In this document: in pieces, positions 48,139 through 60,877 of the stretch
Numbering within the stretch: the stretch's first letter is position 1
Layout of the letters: the number at the start of each line of letters is the position of its first letter
From: Clavelina lepadiformis
Taxonomy: Eukaryota; Chordata; Ascidiacea; Aplousobranchia; Clavelinidae
DNA: 64,000 bases
Assembly (NCBI RefSeq): GCF_947623445.1
Contig: NC_135248.1
Coordinates: 10,726,977 to 10,790,976, forward strand
Reading direction: 5' to 3'
The notes under the pieces: generated by a model
Told to the model about the DNA's origin: nothing
Seen by the model: only the letters and a program-made list of their open reading frames with translations
Database searches by the model: none
Translations under genes and position numbers: made by a program

Positions 48139-50205
48139 TCTTTGTAACAGTGCACATATTCCGCTTTGTAACAAGCCTGTAATCATGGGTTGTTGGATTA
48201 TGTGAAAAGATTCGATTATTATACAGAGAACTACCGATACATTTAATAGATATTAATATACATTTAAGTACATTTTCAAGAAAATCATTGCTGCATCTTA
48301 AATCTGCTGGAAAGCATTGAATGTTAGTTTCAGCATATCAGATTGCACTTTGGTAATAATTGCATCAGAGTTTTGATTATTTTTTTAAATTTTCTCCTCA
48401 GCAAGTTTTATGCAATTTGACTATTTATGACTTTGATGCAATTGTATAACAGATATATCGGTGTTATGTTATACTATAACTTACCAAATATTAATTAAAA
48501 AGAAATGAAAAAAACAAAGCTTGATTTTATGCAAAGGGTTTAACCTGCTTAGATTCTGATTATTTCAAAAAAAACGGAGGAAGTAATACTCAGAATGATC
48601 ACGATAATAATTAAGTATTTTTGCACATTGTCCTAACTCAGTCTACTTTCTTCAACGTGGTTAGTAGGTAAGTGTATAGGTGGCATGGAGAGTAAAAACA
48701 ACTTTTACATGTTGCATTACATTGCAACACGTAATTTGACGTAATCATGTTTCTTCTAAATTAGACTTGGTTGTCTTTTATTGCGAAAGCTTATTTGGAA
48801 TGGCGCTAATTTTCGTGAATATTGTATGGAGTATTTTTGAGTAAATGCTTCAGATCACTGATATCAACTAGCTAAAGAAAGAGGGCTGATTGTACTTATT
48901 GACAGTATGTTGCAGCTAGAAAAATAAACCGTTATCATAGCATTTATCTTCACAATGACTATAAAGTCTCTGCGCGATCTAAACACAGCAAGAATTCTCA
49001 CCACTCTTACAAAAGCTACTGTAACTCTACCTAGCTTGTGTGGCGGACACATTTTATTTGCGTGTGCAAGCTTAGCTTTTTGGCATCTTGCTGATTTTTA
49101 TGCTGTTTACCATAACTACTGATGAAAAACAAATGTCTTTAACAACAAACACATACATATTTTTTAAGAGCTAACCTAGCTACAGTAGCTAGTATTATAT
49201 CCAGCCATGTTTATTTGCACATGCATTTATAGGTATCTCCATGCTATTACACTTCTCTCTCTGCCAATTATTTTCAGATCTTTTTGAATAGTAATTTTAT
49301 TATTTCTGTTACAGAACTGTACGTGGACAAAGTCTAGCTGTAGCTGTAGAATGAAACAGTTAATGTAACTCCATGGGAGACTGTGGTTTGTGTTCTTTCA
49401 TATCTTTGTTTTCATTTTACGTTTGATAATTAATAATTTAAGCATATTAATTTAAACATAACTTGAGCCTCAAAATCGATGACTGCTTGAGCATGAACCA
49501 GCCTCTAATTTCAAAATACCGTTAACTTATAAAAAAAAAAACATTTTTGAGCATTAAACCCGGGTTGCATGATAGTGAGACTGGAACTCTTTCCAGGAGA
49601 CCATCGAGATGACTGCTTTTGCATGAATAACCGAGAATGTCACTTTTCCTAATGAAGAGACTTAAGTTGTATTCGCGAATATAAAACAAAATATTCTTTG
49701 CATGTCATTACTGTGCAAGGTAATGTCATGCTATGTTGGGCAACTGCAACTCTTTTTCTCTGAAATGAGAACCGACTTGGGTTCCAACTGGAGGCAAGAC
49801 GTGTGATATTGTAAGTTTGAGATCATCTTCAATGTTTGTTTCATTTTGCGTTGAATACGACTGATTAAATATACTTCTTTGAACGAATGGTTGCTTCTGA
49901 AGAAAAAAAACTTTAACTTAAAAATGGTAGGTACATGAGCACATTTTTATACACGTTTAAAATTACTGGTTTTTCAAATTGAACAGTGGAGTGTTTTTGT
50001 CAGAAATCAAAACTTAGCATATTTACTGGAAGTTTCTGTGTCAGTTGCTTTTGTAAGTCGAACATGGTTATGCCTAACCCAGATCCAGATTTCTTGTAGG
50101 GATGTTGCTTTGACGTTGGTCCTGTGCATACAAATCAAACTGTTTTCTTAGGCTATCCCAATAAAAGGCTTTATGTACAATTTTATGCAACAAAACATGA
50201 TTCAT
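48139..50205. other. Intergenic between convergent genes, no gene recognised
   Basis: 3' flanks of FAAH (plus) and the coiled-coil gene (minus). No supported exon, RNA gene or transposon terminus. Confidence 0.5.
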
Positions 50206-53200
50206 TTAAAAAAAACCTGTTTTGTTGAAAAGTGAAACTTTACTGCGGCGTTCACTAGGCTCTTGGTTAGGTTGATATGATGTCACTTGGGGAAGATTTG
50301 TGGTATAGGCAGGTTTAGAGTTAATTTTTTTCATGTTCATGCTATTGCCCACCGCCATTGTTGGAAGGATGTGAAGGAATTCTTTTTGAGATTTGGCTGT
50401 GGTTGATATATGAGTCACTACTATGATTTGGTTGTATATACAACCAACTTTTTAACACCGAACTCGGGACATACAGTTTTTGATAACCATATCAGGATTT
50501 CTTGGTCTTTCCGTTTCTCCATATACTTTTTTTCCTTTCAGCCTCATCAAATGAAAATCTTTTGTTGTCTGCTTGTATGGATCTTTTGAAATATAAAGTA
50601 ATCCATGTCATTTTGCACATTCTTTAAAATTTACGTCTGAGTGTAGGAGCATAACTACATATATTTGCAATTTTAAAATAACTGTAACTTACTACATAAT
50701 TTTAATAAAACATTTATATTTTTCTAATCCTAAAAATCCAATTTTTTAATTGTAACAATTGCAAAACTAACAGTTTTTTACTCACCTGTGTTATTTTCTA
50801 AAATGGGTTTCTTTTTTGTTGCTCCGATCAGTTGCTTCGAAGAAAGGTTAAATGAGAAATCTTCCGAAGCCCCACCATTTGCCATAGAATTAAACGCTCG
50901 TGGTGTGCGTGGCCCGAGTAAAGAAGACCACCCTCCAGCACTCCTGGTACCATCTCCCTCTTTCAATTAAAATATTTTGCAGAAATTAATTTTTTCGTTT
51001 TGAGGAACTTTTATTTTCAGAATATTTTTTAATCAACCTCTACCTGAGTATGGTATTACCTGTTAGTCGTTGGCTCATTCCTTGTCTATGTGTTGTAAAT
51101 CTTGGCCTGTAGTTTCTTCTCTCTGCCTTTGTTACTTTCGCCATGTGACGAACTGATGACTCGACTTTACTTTGAATATCCCGTCGAACCGATGCTGGAT
51201 TTTTAACCAATCTTTCAACTCTTATGTCAGACTTGCTTTTAATTGTTGCGTGGATGTCACTATATTCTGCATGCTAAAAAAATGATCATCATAAAAAATA
51301 TAAATATAAGACTTCAGATAAAATGATTTTGTTTAAATATCTTGCGTAATGTATGTTACAGAGAAGAAAGTAGGAAACTAAACCTGGTTGTATTTATCAA
51401 ATGATCTGAAAATTTACAAACGTGATAGTTGAGATTCCTTTACCTGCTTTGCTACTTCACCAATAAATACATTCATAGTTTCCGACAAAGTTCCCCTTAG
51501 CGTCTCTTCTATTAACTTCAATTTGTAATGTACCTGAATTTTCAGTAGAAAAGGAACTCATTTCTTGGCACGACAATAAAAACAACAATTTTATATACCA
51601 GTACATCTAAAGAGTTTTTCACGCAGCAGAATATAGTCAAGGTCACTGATGTTGAGGCCAACCTGTTCGGTTACATTCATGTCTTTCCACTCAGGATAAA
51701 GCTCAGTGCATAATAAACTCAACTGGGACATGGTGCCACTCTTCAGTTTAATCTGAGCAAGAAGTTTTTATTTTAATTAATTATTTCACTGCAAGCGAAG
51801 GTTTCATTTATTTATTTTGTCTATTCGAGTTTATTCCTGAAGGTCAGGAATGTAGTGAGGAATTAATTAGTTATTTCACTGCAAGCGATTATATTCCTGA
51901 AGGTCAGCTCAAAATTGTAGAATTGCAGGAAACACAACATGACCTCAGCTGTCAGTTTGGATCACAAAAACATACTTTACTGGACTGAAACGACAGATAT
52001 GCAGGACACTTTACCTTGTCCAATTTCCTCACTATACTTGCTGGTAGATTTTTCTTAATGGCTTCATTCACTTCTTTCATCATACCAGTTTGACAACCAA
52101 TGAATCCTTGAACTTTGTTCACAAAACCACTTACATTGTTCAACATGCCATCAAGCTACAATTAAAAAAGTGATACATTGTTTATCTGTTTTCACAGTCA
52201 CAAAAAAGTTGTTTTTTTCGAAGACAATCACTGAGACTACAATCGAAAAATTTCAAACTAAATAGCATGCATTCTGTGTTGTTGTGTTTATTGCTTGTTA
52301 TTTATCTACTTCTTTTGATTAATAATAATAAATCACTTGCCTCATTGTGCATTGCATTGATTCCACCAACGTTTTTCCCTTCAAGAAGTTCAGGATCTTG
52401 TCCACAAAGCATTCCTTCTGCTAGCTGTAGTACACTACTTGAAACCTGTATGAAGAAGGTTTAATTAGTTATGGTAGATATGGTCCAAGATATGGTATAG
52501 ATTTTCTTACAGCCAAGTTTTTTGATTGAAAGTTGCAAATTACTTTTGTGTAAAATTTAACTGTGTAACTGTTAAACACTGTTTGAAACTTTTTATGGAG
52601 AAAAAATGCACTTGCAACATTTGTGAACTTCAGCAAAAAAATCACAGAAATACAATAAGATATATAAGTATTCCAACAGAAATGTTTTATTTGCACACAA
52701 ACATGCATACCTTGATTGACGTTAAATCTTCTCTGCTTTCTTTCCACTCATTTACCTGATAAAAATTAAACTTGAGATACATACAAAATGAAAGTCAAAC
52801 TCATTAAACGAAGTTAAACAAACTTTTTGTTCTTCGTCACTTTCCATAAGTTGATTTTCTTTTTCAGGGCTACTTTGCAAGGATATTGTAGAAGAACCCT
52901 CAAGAAATGTAGAAAACATAAAATAAGATCTACGTACAATTACAGAGTTAACAGAATAAGTCCAGTTAAAACAAAAATACCGTGTTTTCAATTTCATTAT
53001 CTGTAGTCATAAGTTGTTGTTCTTTTTCTGTCTCTGTAAGTCGTTGTTCCTTATCTGTCTGCATTTGTTGTTTTTTATCTGCCTTAATGTGTTGCTTTTT
53101 TTTATCTGCCTTATTTTGTGGTTGTTTTTTTTCATTTATGTTCATATGTTGTTCTTTTTCATATGTCTCGTTTTGTCGTTGTTCTTCATGTGTCATCCTA

Positions 53201-56200
53201 TATTGTTGCTCTTCATCGGGGATATTTAATAATTTTTCTGATGGAAAACCCTGACAAAACAGCCAGTCATCAATTTACCAATTTCTTTACCACAAAAATA
53301 CCGTACTTATTATGACTAAATGGCAGACATAACATATTATCTTGCACAGAATGTGAAATTTAAGTGCAGTATGAAATAAATAAGATTCTTACGGTGGGTG
53401 CTGTAATAAAATCGCTTTCACACAACAGTGTATTGTTAAGTTCATTGATATCTTCTCTTTGGAGATGGGTTATTGCCATAGCCACTTCAGTCCATTCTTG
53501 TCCAAATTGCTGGGCCATTTGCTGAGCGATGGCATTAAGGTTTTTCTGTTCTTCACCTAAAGAGAAACTCTGAAGCAAACTCAAACTTATTCAAAAAGAT
53601 TGCAAGATTTTGTTTACTATAGCAGCGCATCTAAAGTTTCAAAAATTGTGAAAAGATTAAAGCTCACAAAAACTTTTAAGAAATTAAAAAATGATATTCA
53701 AAATTTCTACTCAATTTTTTTTATCACAATTACGTGTCTGTTTACTTGTGTTAGAAAGCTAGTGTCTAACTTTGAAGTAGTGGTAATGCTTATGCGATCA
53801 TTTGCCTAGGCAACCACAATATTGTAACTTAGTTAAATGCCGGTAAACTAACCAGGAGTGAATGTGAATCCTTCAGAGACCTGGTACACCTGAATTGATT
53901 CATCCATCATTTCTGGGGATGGATTGGGAGTGGGTGCTGCAAGAACTTTGAATGGGTTTGTCTGCACACCCTTTATTTTTGCAGAACAACTTGTAGTTAG
54001 ATAAAAACATTTAAGTACAATAAAAAAAACACATTTAATTTGTAATAAATGGAATGTGTGTTTATATTTGCAACTACTGCAACCAGTAATAATCTGAAAT
54101 AATTTACAATCTTTTATGTGAAATTTCTTACTTTATTGTTGGTCTTCACAGCTTTGTTTGAAAACGTTTTTGATTTCTTCCCATCCTGCTTAAGGCTCAT
54201 CTATTGAAACAATTTGCTATCACAGTGATGAGCAAAACCAGTCAATAAAATGCTAAAAGCAAGCAATAGCAAGTACCCAAACGCGTAAAGAAAGCATGAC
54301 AAACAAAAACTAATCAAGTCAACTCAACCTTGGAGCTCGATCTAAGTTTTCTATTTTCTTCTTGCAGAGCTACCACTTGCAGCCTCAGAGATTCTGTTTC
54401 TTCATCGACGGAAAAGGAATTGAGACTTCGGATAGAATCACTTCTGCTCATATTTGTAGCCGACAGAACTCTGTTTGATGATAAACTTTGTGATAGTAAT
54501 TGGATATTTACTATTTAGATAAGCTTATAAGCATACTGAAACAAGTTTTCTTTGATCTTGCTTCCAACAGAAGAAGCTTTTTGTCATGTTTTTTGCAATG
54601 TCTTAGGTGTAACTCACGAGTCAATCGTGCTCAGTCATAGTGATACGTTTATTCATGAATCTGTTAAAGAGATTGATGACAGATATCTTTTTCACCTTTT
54701 CGCGTCTTTTTTTACTCAAGCACTTGTGGAATCTCGAAAATTTAAACATAGCGCTTGACGAAAAATTGTTCGATTGATACAGCAGACACAAGGATTTCAA
54801 AAGTTTGAAATTCAACTGAACCATATTATCAGCTAGCAGGGCTTCACAACCTTTTTGGTTCTGCGACCCCATTTTAGAAAAGAAATTTGTAATCTCGTAA
54901 TGGAAACATAAAAACAAATATAAAATTAACAAAAAAGGAAGTCAATTGATGAAAACTAAATTTGTTTCACAACCCCAAAATTACATTTTACACCCACAGT
55001 TTGAGAAGCCCAAAGCTAGATACCCATAGCCACCACTTGCTTATTTCTTAATCTTTAAAACTAGTTGTATTCAGCTATACTGATAGTATTATATATACTG
55101 TTTTCTACCCTGCAAACTATCACAGAAAGTGAAGAAATACATTGACAGACGTATTCAACTAAATGGAATGTTAGCTTCAGTTTTTTGGTTTCAAAAAAAA
55201 ACTTTTTGGTAGTCTGAAATTTCAACGAACTTACACATCCCGTTTAGAGCTCACTGCTTGTAGGCTGTCCGAGACTGGCTTGTACAGAGACTCCAAAGAT
55301 TGCTGTGCTGAGCTTCCTTTTCTCAAAGCAGACTTGAGCTGTGTGATTTGTCGATGCTGATCTTCCAAGATTCCATCTTTCTCTTTCAGAGTATATGATA
55401 ATACTTCAAATTTTTGCTTCATGCTTTGCATATGCTGTAGAGAACCACAGGAGTTGTCGTTTTATCCAAGTCAAAATTAGGCAGAAAGTCTATTTTTGGT
55501 GCATCTTACTTCTTCATGTTCCTTTGTAGCTTTTTCCTGTTCAATTTTTGCCAGAGTTCCAAACTTATGCTCTTCCATTTCTTCCAGATTTTTTTTCAGA
55601 CCATCAACTTTCTAAGTGACCGCACAAATGTATTTGCATATACAGACAGAAGACAATGACATAATGAAAGCATATCAAGAAATAAATTTAAAGCACATAA
55701 GAAATGGAAGTTACAGGTCTGTGTTGAGACATTTTTGTAATCTTTGTAATTTGGAAATGAAGAATTTATATAGAGAACCACAAATGCAATACTCAAAAAA
55801 TTACCGACTGCAACTTTCTGTTATCTTTTCTTTCTCGTGTGACTTCATCCTTAGTTAGTTCATGGTCGTTTTGTAGTTTCTCATAGTCTTTGTACCATTG
55901 CCTAACCAACTAACAAGTGACTGTTAATCACAAACTTAATACAACGTAATTTTTGCATAACTATGAATGGCAAATACAAGCAATGTTTGCTCACAATGTT
56001 AAATATTTATATTGAAATTTGGAATGCATGTATCTTTATTGGTCTGTGGTTGCACTTTTACACATAAACATCAAATATATCATAATTCAAGCAAATTCAA
56101 ATAGTTACTCGTTTTTGTTGTTCGAGTCTGCTTTCAAGATATTCTACATCTTTCTCTTTATCTTCCATTTGTTGTAAAATCTTCTTAAGCTCTTCCTCAA

Positions 56201-59200
56201 ATTGGTGGGAGTGGGCCATGCCCTCGACTCTCGTCCGATTCAACAAATTATAAATCTCACTTGCTGCATTTTTCAAGTAATTAAACTCTTGCTTATTGGA
56301 CGAGTCTGCTTCACCACCTAAACCACAGATACAATGTTACTGGGCCATCATTACTACAGTAGAAAAAATTTAACACTATCGATACATATCTGTATTATTA
56401 GTAACAACTTTGACTTTTCATAAATGGAATTTATAGTTGGCTTAGGAATTTAGTAAAGTATCAGCACTCAACTCTTTTAAAAATGAATGAAAGTTATTAT
56501 CATTAATTCATGTAAATTGTAGAATGTAGAATTTATATTTGCCATGTCTTCTTTTGTAGTCATTGTCCAAAACGTCTTGTTTAACTTGCCATTGCAGATT
56601 TTTTCTCTGTCTCTCGAGATGAGCAGTGTCAGTACCGTATTGTTTGAGTTGTTTTATTTTCTCATTTAAGCTTTCAACCTTTTGTATATTTGCCTGAATG
56701 TGGTCCAAGTGGTCACTAGAAATTTAAACAAAGTAAGCAAGAAACTTTTTATCTTCTGGATAATACTTAACTTCATCTTCATACATTTCTGTACGCAGTA
56801 TTTCAAAAATCATCACTTGTACTAAAAGTTATGGTTATTCGTGTTTGCATGTCACAAACTTGTCGCATCTATGAAATGGTTCATTGTGAAATATACTAGT
56901 TTTAAATTTTTAGAACATCAGTAAATTGGATTAACTTACTTTATGGCATTTGAGTTTGTGATGGAATGATTACTTCCAGGTTCCAAATCATCCTAAAAAC
57001 ATGTACTAACCATAACAATATTTATTAAATATGGAATAGATGAGTATTGAAATGTAGGAACTCACGAAGTCATCAAAATGGTCCTCATCCATCCAGTTCT
57101 GCAGAGATTCTAGTAAATCTTTATTTTGATTCGTGTCGTTTTGTCTGTTCCACGATTGGTCCTCTTTTAACTGCTGGTTGGCTTTTCGAAATTTATCCAT
57201 AAGCAGGACAACATTAATTCGCAACTAAATACAAATTCATTGCAGTTAGTGATACTTTCATATCCTTTCCCTATCCTTAAAACTTTTTGTCATGAATTAA
57301 ACTTTGCCAATTCAATTTAAGTCATTATGTAAAACAAGTTATTTTATGGTTAAACATAGGCAACGTTTTATATTTGCTAAAAACTCTGTTTTAAACTTTG
57401 ACCATTCTATGAAATTACGGCTTATTTTTATTTAATATTGTCTTTGTCTGTGTAGTGTTCACAGTTTACCATGTCATCTTCAATGACGTGAAGATTTTGT
57501 TCAATATCCTGCATCAGGTCAATTTCATCTGTAACGTCATCATCCGACACATTTTCAAAGTCAGTGACAGCCTAAAAATATCAAGAAATGGTGTTGCTTA
57601 GTCAAACGCTGAGTGTTTCGTAAGGTAGGCCTAGTAGGTAGAAGTGTAGATCTGTGTTTTGTGATGTAGCATTTTTGTGTATTCCAGGTTTTCAAAAATT
57701 ATTGTTTTAAACAACAAAATGCACAATTTGATGAAAAATTAATCCTGTTTTTAATTGGTCTGCTAATCAACCTGAGTTGCAGAGTGTAGACTACAACTAC
57801 AAATACATCCTATTTGAAATGAAAAAGTTGAATGTTTTCGAAGTAGGGGATTTAACCATACCCAATACTCTTGGGTCGTTTTAATTATAAATAGGGCGAT
57901 TATTTTTTGACTTGTCAAAAAAAGTCAAAAATTTGTCAAATTTACAGCATTAGGTCAAAATTGTTTACAAACTGCATTTTCGTGGTGTCTTAGAGGTTGT
58001 ACTGTAGGCGAACTTGTCATTTTACATTGTACACCTTGTAGCCTACTTTATCCTGTTGTAAATGGCCCATTGTCTACTTATTGTGAATCAGCTCTTGCTT
58101 CGGTTTTGTTTTAGATAGTTCAATAACTTCATGTATCTTTAGTTTAGACAAATGTATCGAAAAGTTTTTGTTGTGTCTTAGTTGCAATTTTTTGGCAGTG
58201 ATTTGTAGCCTACTTAGCTCATTTCCTTTTTCAGAATAGGCTAGGTCTGTGTTCACATTTTTGCCCTTATTTACTACAATAAATTTTAACTTTTGGTACA
58301 AAAATGCGTAATTTAACTACGTGAGTTCTTCATATGTCAAAATTTGTCAAAAAAAAGTTTTTTAATGTCAAAATTTTCAATTTTTAGGTCAAAAAATAAT
58401 CGCCCTAATTATAATTAATATATTTAATTCATAATTATGAATACTGGTTTCTAAACTGAACGATTACGTACAGTATGAGTTACAGTGGTTGTAGTAATGT
58501 AGTGAGTATAATACAGTGTATTGCGTTGGGATGGATCCACATAGAAGTTCGCGGATCTACGTTTTAACTAGACTAAACGAGCTGGCAAAAACTTTGTGGC
58601 CATCTGCTGGTAAGAACAAGGCAACCTTAGCAAGCGCGGGGTCCAATGCAAGAAATGGTGGCGAGGCCATTAGTCGATTTTAAATAACTTACTGTAATTG
58701 AGGTAATTAATAATAAATTATAATATAACGTAAGCCAAAAATGACCTCTTTGCAAATCAGTTCCCAATAAAGCTTTGTTTCATATATTATATTCACCAAA
58801 ACATTTCGTTTCGCAAACAAAGTGAAAAATAACATTGTGATTTGCGCAAAATAAAAGTTAAATTGTTATTTTTGTTGCTAAGCAGTACGAGAACCAACAC
58901 AATCGCATCGGCGTAAGTTCGGCCCAGGGTACGAGATCGAAGCATTCCCCCAATATCTCGTGTTCCTGATTAGCGCGGGAATCTTTCTGAGAGGCGTCTT
59001 TGAAAACACCTCATAGACATTGCTTAATGTCAAGAGATGGTAGGAATCTCGTGATGTCTCGGAAAACCTCATGTGAATATGTGAGTCCAATTAAAAAATG
59101 GAAATGCTCCCCAAAGAGTAGTGGACATGTGGAACCGTCATCCCAAACAACTTTAAAAACTTAAATTAATGACAAAACACTCAAAGCGAAATTGAAAATA

Positions 59201-60877
59201 TGTAATGATACCCTGACTGTAAACTATAAACTGATCAACCCAAAGCGCGTTCTGTTTATAAATAAAGATAACCAACGTAGAAATGTAAATTTACAATCAA
59301 CACGAGAAATGTTAAAAAATTTCGAACTGATGTGGCGTTAACCGCCACAAATTCAAAAACTTAACCCTATCCTAACCAGGCTCGCGACTTTACTATTTTA
59401 AGTAGGTGTGGCGGACTCCGCACACACATTTTCAATCGTTAATTACTAGAAAACTATACGTCGTAAACTGATCGGATTTTTACAGGTTAGTAGAAAAATC
59501 ATCTGGCTTCCTGTATACATCATAATTGTAAAACTAAAGAAAGTGAATTTAGTGTAAATTAAGTGTTTCTAAAAGTGACACATTTCTAGAAATTTTTCTT
59601 GTTACGCCGCGCCCCCGCTGTGCGGAAAGCCAGCTGACCGCGAGAAGAGAACGCAAGAGAATAGTTAGTCGAGTTATTGGTGCGTAAAGGAGTAATGCGC
59701 TTCAATGCGGAGAAAGAGCAAAATTATGAAAATATCACAATATCTCAAAAATTACAAAATCCAAGTTTATCAAACAAACATGGACAGATAGCTGAACATT
59801 TTTTAGAAAAAGTCACCATATTTCAAGTTTCTACAGCAAACAATGCAACTGTACGCCACGTTTTGCTGTGACTGTGTACGGGGGAGGCCAAGTCTAGTTA
59901 AAATAGGGTTAAAATTAGCTTCGAAAAATCTTTATTTGGATCCGACTTATAAAACATAAACTTAAAAAAATATTTATCAAATTTAATTTTGACTTATACC
60001 TCATTTAAAAGCTATACTAACATAAACAGTCTTTAGCGCACTTACCACTTCTCCAACTCCTAGGTTACAGCATTATAGTTAAAATATTTTGACTGTGAGA
60101 ATTTATTTCCTCAGTCGTATGGTTGTAACCAAATCATATTCTTTTTCGGAATCGAGCCAATTAAAGCGAGCCGATTTAAAATATGACTTGACTTGAGTCA
60201 GTTTAAACCAATGTACTTAGTTTAAACATAAAAAAGTGTTGAAGTCACCCTATGTGTTGTTTTCAATTGGTTAAACAGTCATTGCTCTCTCCAAACTGGT
60301 CTAATTGGTAGTCTACTTTTTACAGAGAAATGTAGTCTAATTATTTGGGTAAAAAACGTTTTTGTTATCTTTTATAAGTTATACTTTTTGCTGTGAAAAC
60401 TGTCATAAAGTGACTCTAGTCAAGTCAAGTTACAACACTGACCATAATTAACGAACTTATTCCTAGCCAAAATATTTTGTTGCAAACCTGGTTTACTCGG
60501 TTTTGGATTTCTTGGACCTTGGAAATCTTGCTGGTTATACTCAGCCGCGGCGTATTCTTTGACCCTGGTCTTGAATGTTCCAGAGGCATAGTTCCGGCTG
60601 GAAAACTGTCTCTATTTTGAAAGGTTGTGAATTGTGATTGATTAAATAGTCTACTTCCTCGCAATGATCTTCTAATCATAAGATGCTCGGCGGCTAAGAT
60701 GGATCCCTTTCTATCCCGGCCATTTGTAACCTGACTGTCTCGGTCGAATACCGGAGCAATCATTTTTGGATGTTCATGTGTTTCCACATTTCGTTTTGCT
60801 GGTTTGGCTTTATTGTTTTCCGATTTTTTACTTGTGTTTTGGCGAGTTTTATCATCACTCAAACCCATACGCCACAT
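50206..60877 (-). CDS. Long coiled-coil protein, unidentified (about 22 exons)
   Basis: Minus-strand gene whose first coding exon is 60488-60877 (starts MWRMGLSDDKTRQ, basic, low-complexity). Further exons include 57470-57571 (acidic: DDDVTDEIDLMQDIEQ), 57066-57224, 56940-56992, about 56530-56713, 56108-56320, 55800-55912, 55510-55613, 55237-55434, 54331-54490, 53852-53972, 53393-53581, 52984-53250 (Lys/Gln/Glu repeats), 52013-52155, 51605-51750, 51050-51272, 50778-50966 and a last exon near 50206-50420. Exons from 57 to 55 kb are strongly heptad-like (for example HIQANIQKVESLNEKIKQL), giving a long coiled coil; the middle is Ser-rich; the C-terminal third has a globular-looking segment (TELYPEWKDMNVTEQVGL). 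Likely cytoskeletal, ciliary or centrosomal by architecture only. Exon borders are approximate, and the possibility of two genes cannot be excluded. I do not recognise the family. Confidence 0.65.
51774..51907. repeat. Direct repeat, two unequal units
   Basis: Unit 1 (51774-51847) and unit 2 (51861-51907) share TTATTTCACTGCAAGCGA and TATTCCTGAAGGTCAG; unit 2 lacks about 26 bp in the middle. Intronic in the coiled-coil gene. Confidence 0.8.
52984..53250 (-). repeat. Coding tandem-like repeat, Lys/Gln/Glu-rich exon
   Basis: The exon translates to repeated units of roughly 11-12 residues of the type ADKKQQMQTDKEQR and TETEKEQQLM, encoded by degenerate 33-36-nt units. It probably extends a charged helix, and length polymorphism would be expected. 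Confidence 0.7.
54837..55015. mobile_element. Possible short hAT-type MITE
   Basis: The left end CAGGGCTTCACAACCTTTTT and the right end, reverse-complemented CTTTGGGCTTCTCAAACTGT, form an imperfect inverted repeat around GGGCTTC(A/T)CAA. GCGACCCC and ACAACCCC lie inside, as in many hAT-type termini. No target duplication was found. Intronic in the coiled-coil gene. Confidence 0.45.
57893..58406. mobile_element. MITE with perfect 20-bp terminal inverted repeats, superfamily uncertain
   Basis: TAGGGCGATTATTTTTTGAC at the left is matched exactly by its reverse complement at the right (58388-58407 including the terminal A). Both subterminal regions carry repeated TTTGAC/GTCAAA. Flanks show AATTATAA on both sides (57883-57890 and 58407-58414), so the target duplication is either about 8-10 bp or simply TA. 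No coding capacity. It lies in the large intron 1 of the coiled-coil gene. Confidence 0.85.
59365..59908. mobile_element. piggyBac-type MITE with TTAA target duplication
   Basis: 544 bp. The left terminus CCCTATCCTAACCAGGCT and the right terminus (reverse complement) CCCTATTTTAACTAGACT match at 14 of 18 positions and are flanked on both sides by TTAA (59361-59364, 59909-59912). TTAA plus CCC-starting ends is diagnostic of the piggyBac superfamily. Only short open frames, no transposase. Within intron 1 of the coiled-coil gene. Confidence 0.8.

Noticed and set aside
52984-53254. Plus-strand Cys/Phe-rich open frames at this place
   Set aside because: They are antisense shadows of the Lys/Gln/Glu repeat exon of the coiled-coil gene.
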